From positions 112,568,358 to 112,632,357 of the forward strand of contig NC_084794.1 of NCBI RefSeq assembly GCF_963169125.1: a stretch of DNA of 64,000 nt, given 5' to 3'. Origin of the DNA: Humulus lupulus (taxonomy: Eukaryota; Streptophyta; Magnoliopsida; Rosales; Cannabaceae). A model generated the notes under the pieces. The model saw nothing but the letters and a program-made list of their open reading frames with translations, was not told where the DNA came from and did no database searches. Within the stretch, counting starts at the first letter, position 1, and each line of letters starts with the position of its first letter. Shown here piece by piece: positions 55,961 to 64,000 of this stretch. Both the position numbers and the translations under genes were made by a program.

Positions 55961-56528
55961 TCCAGGGCTCGTACCTGGAGGTAAGGACGAGATAAAAAAA
56001 TGTGGATCGACACTTACTAAAATATAAAGAAACCTAGAGAAGATATTTAGGTAAGGGGGACCACTAGGCATGAGATAAATGTACAAGCACGGGATGTACA
56101 ACCCTGAAAAAGGGCAAAGGCATGACTCTGACATCTGTGTCCTACAAGTAGTGGAGGTACAAATTTGTACAGAGAGTGGAAGCACTACATGCATACCTCT
56201 GACTATGTACCAGGCCGACACCATTAACTTCTGCTCCACCACGACCTGTGCCGCTACCCTGACAATGTACCTATGTACAATCTTGTCCCCTGGGACCACA
56301 ATGTATGGGGATCCATTAGAGCTCCAGTATAAATAGATCATCACCCCTCCAGAAAAGGGGTTGGAAAATTCATTGTATGCTGAAGCTGTTAAGCAATATA
56401 CGAATTTTACTCCATTGTAGTTCTGCATATTTACTATTTCAAGTTCTCTCAATCTTCTTCTAAGATATCTTTGGAAATACAGTCTCAGTTTTCTAACCTT
56501 ATATCGTTGACGAGATTTCACCTTCAAC

Positions 56529-56608
56529 AAATGTTCATCACAACTGCATTCTGTCGATATGTATTAGGATAATACTTGCAACGCATACGAAGCATGTGTT
56601 CTGCTGCA
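56529..56608 (-). pseudogene. Ulp1 gene exon piece between two LTR insertions
   Basis: About 80 bp between the two LTRs translate on the minus strand as AAEHMLRMRCKYYPNTYRQN then AVVMN. This is the segment following the conserved (W)L-x-D-x-HID-AA block of Ulp1-like proteins. Its first codons are completed by bases on the far side of the solo LTR (59,293-59,300). Confidence 0.72.
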
Positions 56609-56612
56609 TTAA

Positions 56613-59292
56613 TGTAATGACCCAAATTTCCTAGTAAGGCTTAGAACCATGATTAGGAGGCTGGGAGGGCCATAATTAATTTATTACGCAATTAAATGAT
56701 TATATGCATGATTATGTGAGTTATATTATTATATGATGATAAATGCATGCATGCAGGTCCACTTTTCATTATAAGGGAATTTTGCTAATTTGGCCTGTTG
56801 ATGGAATATTTGTATATTTTCATGCATGTTGGTGATTTATGGATAATGCCACATTATAATGTGGATTTGTTTGAGCTATTCAGCATGATACGATCTTTGA
56901 ATGCAAGTTAGCGATTTGGTCATAACGGGGTTATTTACTAGGCTCGGGGTGAGTTTCGGGGTAATTTGATGTTTAGTGCATTACCGGGAATTAAAGGGTA
57001 ATGAGATTTGGATTATTATTATTAGAGAATATTGGAAATAACGGGAATTGGAGGATGTTATTATGATTAGCGGGATAAATGGGAAATGACTTTTTGCCCT
57101 CGGTGGCTGTTACAAAAAGAAGATATGCTTGGGGGAATTTAGGTTATTTGACCTTAGGATATATTTAAAATCAGAGAGTTGTAGAAGAAGGAGGCAAAAA
57201 TATGGCTCTTCACTCACTGACTCGATCATCTCTCTCCCTCTCTTTTCTTTGAATTTCTTTGGTGGAAAAGCTAGGATTTGAGAATATTAAGCTAGCGAAT
57301 TGCTTTGGGGATTGCTAGGAAGCTCTTGAGTTCTTGAGGTAATGATTCTCCAAGCTTTGATCCTAAGTTTCCTCTGTTTTTGTTCAGCTTTTATAGAGTT
57401 TATAGTTTGATGCTAGTTGTGGGAAATCAATGAAGATTTTGAGAAAGTTTTCTTGGGTTTTGATGAGGTTGAGGTATAGATGAAGTTTTGGGATTAAATT
57501 ATAGGGTTGGATGATGTTTAAGTTGGTTTTGAAGCTTGGGGTTCAAATAAAAAAGTAGGGGAGAAAGACCATAATTTTTTTGGTCTGTCAGTGGCGCCCC
57601 AACGCTAGGTAGAGGAGAGAATGGGGCTCTCTCTGACTTGGGGCAGCGCCCCAGCTCTAGGTCATTTTCAGCAAGACCTATTTTAGGGCTCAGGATGACT
57701 TTAGGGGCTCGGGGATGGTTCCACTACCCCATTTGGGTGGATTGGAAGTCCCAAGAGCACATAATTGGTCCCAGAAGTGAGGTTTTAGATTATAAACCTT
57801 TTTATGATTTATTTATTGATGGAATTCCATATTGGTTATGACTAGGTAATTGCTAAGGAACTTAAGGACCAATCGATCGTTCTCAAGGGTCGTTCTTTTA
57901 TTATATCTCGCTCGAACCAAAGGTAAGAAGACTGCACCCAGTACGTGATGCATGAAATACATGTGATTAGGGTTTTCCATGAATATTGAATATGAGATTG
58001 ATTAGAGCTTGCGTCTCTGTAAATGTGCATGATCATAATTATGCTAATGATTGTTAAGTAAGCATGTTGAATGCCCTACATTTGGATATTTGACATATGA
58101 TATATGCCTGGTTGCATTGTTTACTTGTGTATGACACTGACCCATGAGTTAGAAATCGGCATGAGCCGTATGGTATTGGCTTAAGAGTAAAGAACGACAT
58201 TAATGTGTTCAACACAAGCCAAATGATTAGATCTAATCGACATAAGCATTGAATGAATCATCATGGATATTAATGATTGATCGGCCTTAAATTCAATGAA
58301 AATAAAAAGCGCTTGTCTAACCTAAAGGCTAGTTACTTAGAGCCAGGACCAGAAGGCTCAGATGACTGCATCGTCACATGGCCAAGGGTGCAGAGCCTAA
58401 GTTCGTGACTCACTCATTTGTCACTTATCTGATTAGGGTGCAGAGCCCAAAGTGTGACTTTTTAGTCACCTATTTGATTAGGGTGCGGAGCCCAAACTGT
58501 GACTCACTAATCTGATTAGGGGTACAAGCCCCAGTATGATTACCAAAATCATAAAGTGATATTCACACATCTGATTAGGGCTACAAGCCCCAGTATGATT
58601 ACCAAAATCATAAAGTGATATTCACTCATCTGATTAGGGTACGAAGCCCTATTGCGTGACTTAATTTTCACTTATTTGAGTCACTTATTTTAGATGGACA
58701 CACTAGCCATCTATTCTCATTATGACTTGATAGTCATCAATACAAAGGGCAGGGCCCATAAATCATCTATACAAAGGGCAGGGCCCACAACTATTATTGG
58801 AATTATTTGCATGCATGAATAGGGCTACTATTCCTAGGTATGCCTATTATGATTTAGTAACATGTTATTACTGTTTATGAGCATATTGAGTTTTCTTGTT
58901 GAGCTTCGGCTCACGAGTGCTATATGGTGCAGGTAAAGGCAAAAGAAAGCTGGACCATCCTTGAGTTGGAGAGCTTAGGTGACGATGTGTACATATACAG
59001 CTGCTTGACCACCATACCCGAGGGTTTAAAGAGGAACTAGGGTTAAACCCTATTTTTTTGCTTAGGTCGGCTGGTTATAAATATTTTATTGTAATTAACC
59101 TTTAAATTATATTTTGGGATCCCAATGTATACAGTAAACGTTTTAGTGAAACGTTGTATCTTAACCAAAAATTTTAACCCTAAACTGTTAATCATACTTA
59201 GTTACACAATTATGGCAAAATGACTCGATTAGTGAGTTTAGCACTGTTTTAAAATGCATACCGTAACGATCCTTGGGTAGTAGGGCGTTACA
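56613..59292 (+). mobile_element. Solo LTR, 2.7 kb, in the Ulp1 gene
   Basis: It starts TGTAATGACCCAAATTTCC and ends GTAGTAGGGCGTTACA. Flanks are ATTAA (56,608-56,612) and ATCAA (59,293-59,297), a 5-bp duplication with one change. Deleting the LTR and one copy restores the HIDAA motif of the Ulp1 gene, which supports the boundaries. No gag-pol inside. It contains imperfect repeats at about 58,320-58,680 (GATTAGGG-TACAAGCCCC-type units, one pair nearly identical 58 bp apart). Probably a Ty3/gypsy LTR from its TGTAA...TTACA ends. Confidence 0.78.
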
Positions 59293-59384
59293 ATCAATAT
59301 GCTACAAAGAGAGTACGATATAAAAAGTTAGCAAAGACCATCATAAATGGCTAAAAAATGATGCATAAACAAATAAATTGAGTT

Positions 59385-59900
59385 CTCATCGAGCACTATT
59401 GAGCTTATATCGAACTAAACATCGAGCTCATCAAGTCTATATCAAGCCCCATCGAGCTCATATAGAGCTATTCTCAGACGGTAAACAACACCACTATTTT
59501 TGTCTATCGAGCTCCATTGAGCTCACATCGACCTAATCTCAAACAGTAAACAACAACCCTAGTTCAACACCCCTATCGATCTACTATTGAGCTCCATCAA
59601 GCTCATCTTGAGCTAATCTCAAACAATAAATAATAGAACTTGGTAGCCTATCGAGCTCCTATCGAGCTCATATCGAGCTAATCTTAAACAATAAACAACA
59701 GCCCTAGTTCAGCACCCCTATCGATCTACTATCGAGCTCCATCGAGCTCATGTCGAGCTAATCTCAATCAGTAAACAACATAACTTGTGTAGCCAATCAA
59801 GCTCATATCGATCCAGGAAACCCCCCCATCGAGCTCCTATCGAGCTCATATCGAGTCAATAAAAATAGAACTTGTAAAATTGAAAACAAAACATAATTTC
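59385..59900 (-). repeat. GCTCGATA-type repeats on the minus strand (intron of Ulp1 gene)
   Basis: The plus strand shows many variants of TATCGAGCTCCTATCGAGCTC, i.e. GCTCGATA on the minus strand. The block lies between the exon ending FWLND (59,965-59,900) and the acceptor TTTGTAG before HID at about 59,301. A larger repeat of about 130 bp with AATCTCAAACAGTAAACAACA is visible at 59,470, 59,540, 59,620, 59,690 and 59,770. Confidence 0.78.
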
Positions 59901-59965
59901 TACCACTATCGAGTCATTAGGTATAAATGGCTTACCCCATCATTGAGCCAAAACTAGGGTGTCTT
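59900..59965 (-). pseudogene. Ulp1 gene exon fragment with WLND motif
   Basis: A short coding piece on the minus strand left of the solo LTR 59,966. With the other side it reads AWFLTWKT ... FWLNDG, with a stop before FWLND. This is the conserved Trp-Leu-x-Asp start of the Ulp1 catalytic domain. The exon-intron border is inferred. Confidence 0.6.
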
Positions 59966-61193
59966 TGATAAATGAGTTTTAGACTTGTTTATCTATGTCT
60001 TTTTAGGTAGAGTGTTAGATGTTTAGTTTTGTTTTGTTCTATTTTACGCGTGTGTTTTGTGTGTTTTCAGGTGTCAAAGGGCTTAGATGACTTAGGTGTG
60101 GAAACATGGTGGAAAAACTGACAGAAGGAAAAAAAATTGGTGGAAAACTGTGTTTCGGAGCACTTCCTGCGACTGCAGGAAGGGTGTCTTGCGGCTGCAA
60201 TTCCAAAAAAGTTTTGGCATTTCTAGGGCATTCCTGCGACCGCGGGAATGACATCCTGCGACCGCAAGATATGTCTAGGAATGTGAAAAATGCAGATTTT
60301 TAATGAAGGGTGTTTTGGTCATTTCATGTTTAAAAAATGCTAATTAGGTTTAAAATACGATTAAGGAGAGAAAATGAGGCACTTTTTGCAGACCTATACT
60401 GGAGAAGAGGCTGGGGAGTGCTTTGGGTGAAGATTGGATCTATCATTTATATTTTTTTTTCTTCTCTTTTTACTTTTAGTTTATGTTAATTTCATGTTTA
60501 TGGATTTCTTAGTAATGAACATGAACTAAATTCTATTTAGGGTATTTAATTGAATCTCTTGAAGCTTTAATATGAATTAATGCAAGTTTTCTATTTCTTC
60601 TTCATCTAAGATCTATTCAATTTGTGTTTATTGTGTATGTGATTGATTGCGAACCTTTTATATGATATTCATTAATTCAAATCAAAATCTGAGAAGTGAG
60701 ATTTGGATGTGCTAAAATTGAATAGACATAGATTTTAATTTAGAACGAGAGTATCAAATTGGTCTATGTGATTTAGGGCTGAGTTCATTGCTGCCTATTG
60801 TTTAAATTTCTCGTAGAAATGTAGAGAATTTGCATTAGGTTGAGTTTTATATTTTTTAACCTGAATATTTAACACTTTTGCATGTCTTTCATCTTAATGA
60901 GAAGAATTATCTTTGTGATTGCATTAATGAATAATAAAGTGGATAGTAGAGGATATTAGAATCCCTAATTTCTCATATATATATATTGCAAGTTTATTGT
61001 TCTTTGTTGTTCTTCATTTAATTTTGTTATTTATTATTTTTAGTTTACAAAATTCAAATTTTGATTACCAAATAGAAAATAAAATAGGCTATTGGTACTT
61101 GATAATCAGTCTCTGTGGGAACGATATCGGTTTTACTGAAATAAACTACAAAAGCGATTATGTATACTTTCATAGCTTTAAATTTTCGCAACA
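59966..61193 (+). mobile_element. Solo LTR, 1228 bp, in the Ulp1 gene
   Basis: It starts TGATAAATGAGTTTTAG, ends AATTTTCGCAACA, and has a perfect 5-bp duplication GTCTT at 59,961-59,965 and 61,194-61,198. It contains short inverted repeats of the type CCTGCGACTGCAGG near 60,165-60,270. Near its end lies CTCTGTGGGAACGATATC, resembling Athila-type plant LTR ends from memory. No internal coding region, so it is a solo LTR left by LTR-LTR recombination. Confidence 0.85.
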
Positions 61194-61198
61194 GTCTT

Positions 61199-62053
61199 CC
61201 ACGTCAGAAACCATGCTGGACCATGATTCCCAATCTTTATATCCCTCGGGGTCTTGTTGGGGATGTATCCAAGCAGCCACTTGGACACTATCCTATACTG
61301 TTTGCGATCTGGCTTCTTGAGAGGGTCCAACACCTGTGTAGCCTCATCTTATGTTGCAGCTGCATCAGTGCGAGTTCTTTTCCTTGTGGGATCGGTGTAG
61401 TCCTCAAACCAATGTGGCTTGCGTCTTTGGCGTCTAGTCCTCTGAAACCGAACCCCAGCAACATCCTCAGGGTTGACAATAATGACTCCTGGAATCACAA
61501 CATCAGGTGTCATAATGATGGTAGGAGGCGTGGTTGGATCATCAACATAGTCCAGAGGAATATCCAGTGACTCTGAGTCTGAATATTCCTTGGAGCCCCT
61601 CGGTTTCTCCTTAATAAATGTCATGATTTGACTGATTGCATCAAGGATCACTGACTGGTTCTTCAGGAGGGTCTCCTGTTGACCCTCGACTCTGTCCAAC
61701 CACTCAATCAAGTAGGGGAGCTCAAGGGTTGAGGCTGGGGCTGGGGTTGGGGCTGAGGCTGAGGCTGGGGCTGGTGTTGGGGTTGAGGCTGGGGTTAGGG
61801 CTGGGGAAACAGGAGGGGCTGGACCTGCAACCTCCTCCTCCTCCTCCGAGGCAACATCATCAAATATCTTGGCTGCCTCGGCTGCCTGAGAAACTATCTT
61901 TGCGATTTTCTCAAAAGTCACTTCGTCCTCCTCATCAGCCTTCGAGGGAGCCTGGCCAAGCCTGGGATAAAGGGGAAGATCTCTCTCTGTCAATGACAAA
62001 TAATAGTCTTTTTTTGCTGGTCGAGGCTTCAACATCGGAAGGACGATCAACTG
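61199..62053 (-). pseudogene. Ulp1-gene central exon (acidic/proline linker)
   Basis: After acceptor TTTGCAG at about 62,053 the minus strand reads LIVLPMLKPRPAKKDYYLSL, an acidic block (DVASEEEEEVAGPAPP), a Pro/Ala/Thr repeat tract (TPTPAPASASAPTPAPAS, from a GGGGCTGAGGCT microsatellite), a coiled helix (LIEWLDRVEGQQETLL) and a basic end (TRRQRRKPHWFEDYTDPTRK). A stop at about 61,348 is followed by continued coding (EATQVLDPLKKPDRKQYRIV). It is the linker between DUF1985 and the protease. Confidence 0.7.
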
Positions 62054-62151
62054 CAAACAACATCAAACATTTGGTTAACTCAAATAATCATAAAAGATAA
62101 GCATAGAGATAAACAAATAATTGTTTAATGTCAATCAAATATAACTTACAT

Positions 62152-63005
62152 TCTTCTTTGATAACATTAGTGAGATGACAGACTTTGTGAAATCCTTATT
62201 CCTTCGATGCGACCAACTAAGCATCATCGGTACCATGTTTCCCAAGCTGACAACAAAATCCATCGCAAGCTACTGGATAGCCTCATATGCCCAATACTGT
62301 AAGGCCAGGGCATAACCATACATACCGTACTTGGACTCTTGTTGCACCTTGGCATCCTTCTTGTTGTCGTAGTTGGAATTTTGCTTCACCATGTCCTTCT
62401 TACAAGACTGTAATAGCCTCCTATAAGAGTACTTCCCCCATGGATAGCTGAAGAAGTACTCTATGTCCTCAACCATTTTCAGAATATCTCGCCATATGTG
62501 CTACTTGCCCTCTATGGCATTCAGAACCCCCTCAACCAACAAACATAGACCAAGCTTGTACACATCTTCCACAATAGTACAAGTCTTGAAAGCATGGTCC
62601 ACCTGTGAGAGCTTTACTTTCTCAACATCGTTGAAATACTCCTTTATCAACTGGTCGCTGAGATTACGCTCTTCCAACTCTTCTGGTGACAAGAAGGAAC
62701 TGAAATTCAACCTCGTCACCAAGGAAAACTATCCCATGCCGAATCTACAAGACTTCGACCCCAAGAAGAAATGCACCTCATCTTCGTTGTTGCTGGTGAT
62801 TTTCCTCAATAGCAGTTGATGCACCAAAATTCTGGATAAATTAAACTTCGATGCCAAAAAGAACTGCTTGAAAGGGGATTCCTTAGCCCTTTCTATCAGC
62901 CCGAGCTCCATAAACCTAGTCTTAATGTGATTTAAAGTGCTACTACCTTGATAGGTGATTCGAACAGGAAAGTGATCACTAAAAGGAACAAGCAACTTAG
63001 GCATC
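62152..63005 (-). pseudogene. DUF1985 domain exon of Ulp1 gene
   Basis: From an acceptor TTGTTGCAG at about 63,005 it reads MPKLLVPFSDHFPVRITYQG, ESPFKQFFLASKFNLSRILV, EVHFFLGSKSCRFGMG, a stop, then LVTRLNFSSFLSPEELEERN, a stop after NAIEGK, DIEYFFSYPWGKYSYRRLL, KYGMYGYALALQYWAYEAIQ, a stop, and donor AAT-GTAAGT at 62,152. The YPWG and LQ-WAYEAI motifs are those of DUF1985 (from memory), which pairs with Ulp1 proteases in plant MULEs. Three stops in one exon mark it as dead. Confidence 0.75.
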
Positions 63006-63059
63006 TGCAACAACACATGGAAAAACATTGGTAAGAAAACAAATTGTCAAACAGAATCG

Positions 63060-63520
63060 GCAAAAAATTAAAAAAAAAATCATCAAAAACCAAAATAACA
63101 ACTGTCATCGAGCTTATATCGAATTGTTATCGGGTGGTATCGAGCTCATTCGAGCTATACATAACCCTATCGAGCCCTTGTCGAGAAACTATCGAGCCTA
63201 TCGAGAAAATCATATTCTGTCTACATAAAGAACCATCAAGCATGCATCGAGCTACAATTGAGCCAATCGAGCAACATCATCCATAAACTATGGACCTTAC
63301 CGAGCAATTTACAATCATACTATCGAGCTCTTATCAAGCACCTATCGAACCCATTCCCTTCACGCATCCTATCGAGCACCTATCGAACAATTCATGTTTC
63401 TCCTATCGAGCCTACTATCGAGCAAGTATTGAACCTATCGATCCTATCGAGTAATTTAAACTCATTCTATCAATCCCCTATCGAGCCTACTATTGAACCT
63501 ATCGAGCAACTGGTATGAAC
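63060..63520 (-). repeat. GCTCGATA-type repeats on the minus strand, first intron of DUF1985 gene
   Basis: Dense variants of CTATCGAGC on the plus strand (GCTCGATAG on the minus) lie upstream of the acceptor at 63,005. Together with 59,385-59,900 they follow the coding strand of the minus gene, mirroring 53,190-54,385 for the plus gene. Confidence 0.8.
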
Positions 63521-63699
63521 CCATAAAAAAATCGCATAGTGTCGACGAACCCATTTCCTTCCACAGATCACAAAGCCCAGATTCCAAAGAATGACTTATT
63601 TCTCTATTAAATATGGAGTGGGTATTCAAAATCTAACCTTTGATTTGATTGGACTTTAGAGTTCGTCCGTGGACTGTCGTGTTCTAAAGGATTGTGTGG

Positions 63700-63845
63700 C
63701 CTTGGGTCGCCTGAGATGCTCTCGACAGAGGTTGGGGATCGACGGGGTATGGGGCTCGACAAGGTATGGGAATCGATGGGGTTGGGCTCGACGGGGGTTG
63801 GGGCTCGACCGGGGTTGGGCTTGACGGGGGTTGGGGCTCTTCGAG
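63700..63845. repeat. GGGGTTGGGGCTCGAC minisatellite
   Basis: Repeated variants of GGGGTTGGGGCTCGACGGG, unit about 17-25 bp, six or so copies. They lie upstream of the DUF1985 gene on its 5' side. The plus-strand ORF here (63,692-63,922) is Gly/Val-rich from the repeat and not credited. The rest of 63,521-63,885 has no clear feature. Confidence 0.75.
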
Positions 63846-63885
63846 ATTTTGGGGTTTTTGTTATGTTTGAGAGAGAGACTGAGAG

Positions 63886-64000
63886 TGTAACGCCCTACTT
63901 CCTTAGAGCCATTGCTAAGTGATTTATAAATGTGCCATTAGCTCGCTAATCGAGGTTTAAGGCTGGAAAGTGTGTTCAAATAAAAAGAAAGACTCATTTA
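63886..64000 (-). mobile_element. End of another gypsy-type LTR, running off the window
   Basis: Plus strand TGTAACGCCCTACTTCC is the reverse complement of the LTR end GTAGGGCGTTACA seen at 59,292. The next 80 bp also resemble it in reverse (GCTCGCTAATCGAGG). So an LTR of that kind begins here in minus orientation. Confidence 0.6.

Larger units (their letters stand above)
55129..56528 (+). mobile_element. LTR-type insertion with tandem arrays, in the Ulp1 gene
   Basis: This insertion separates two coding pieces of the Ulp1 gene. The right end is LTR-like (GATTTCACCTTCAACA at 56,528) and a TATAAATA lies 200 bp before it at 56,328-56,335, so it reads as a plus-strand LTR. The left boundary is uncertain (about 55,110-55,150) and no target duplication was found. 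Inside are a 54-bp array and a 76-bp array. Long ORFs over the arrays (55,026-55,754 plus, 55,823-56,530 minus) are repeat artefacts. Confidence 0.55.

Noticed and set aside
56142..56160. Candidate right-hand CACTA terminus (CTACAAGTAGTGG)
   Set aside because: It does not match TTTCTTGTAGTG and has no subterminal repeats.
55823..56530. Minus-strand 235-residue ORF
   Set aside because: It lies antisense in an LTR-like region with a TATA box and partly over the 76-bp array; no domain recognised.
63692..63922. Plus-strand Gly/Val-rich ORF
   Set aside because: Translation of the GGGGTTGGGGCTCGAC minisatellite.

Overview
The window is a plant nuclear region made almost entirely of transposable elements. 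I recognise no host gene, tRNA, rRNA or CRISPR array. Long-LTR Ty1/copia and Tat-type Ty3/gypsy elements, a LINE tail, a CACTA-type terminus and a Mutator-like element with a Ulp1 protease gene point to a flowering plant, probably a eudicot, with a repeat-rich genome. The species cannot be fixed from the sequence alone. I use letters A to G for the elements.

Left and centre (1-40,688). A minus-strand Tat gypsy element, C, is the outer frame: antisense ORF end (1-374), 116-bp array (565-1262), integrase (1468-2767), RNase H/RT (34,613-35,786), gag start (39,148-39,830) and 5' LTR (39,896-40,688). Two minus-strand copia elements of one family, E (2768-34,612) and F (35,787-39,147), sit inside C. 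E's gag is split by a plus-strand copia, B (7771-32,355; target duplication CGTCT). B's 5' LTR is split by a plus-strand Tat element, A (9868-24,660; target duplication GTTTG). The nest is therefore four deep: C > E > B > A.

A is the youngest and best preserved element. It has 886-bp LTRs differing at about 8 sites by eye, gag-pol with PR, RT, two RNase H domains and integrase, a 70-bp tandem array, and a spliced multi-exon gene on the opposite strand (about 22,577-18,884) carrying a 'putative gypsy type transposon' domain and a long coiled coil. B, C, D, E, F and G are all broken.

Right (40,689-51,770). A second minus-strand Tat element, D (40,689-49,051), abuts C's LTR at a perfect polypurine tract, yet its own 5' LTR is of a different family. 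This suggests recombination. D sits inside an LTR fragment (to 49,263), which sits beside a copia remnant, G (minus, about 49,264-51,000). A LINE 3' end follows (about 51,285-51,770).

Far right (52,307-64,000). A CACTA-like terminus is followed by a DNA transposon with two convergent genes: a MULE-type transposase N-terminus (+) and a DUF1985-Ulp1 protease gene (-). Introns of both carry GCTCGATA-type repeats on their own coding strand. The Ulp1 gene is broken by three LTR insertions (about 55,130-56,528; 56,613-59,292; 59,966-61,193) and by stop codons. Another LTR end begins at 63,886.

All boundaries, identities and translations were read by eye; no database search or alignment was run.
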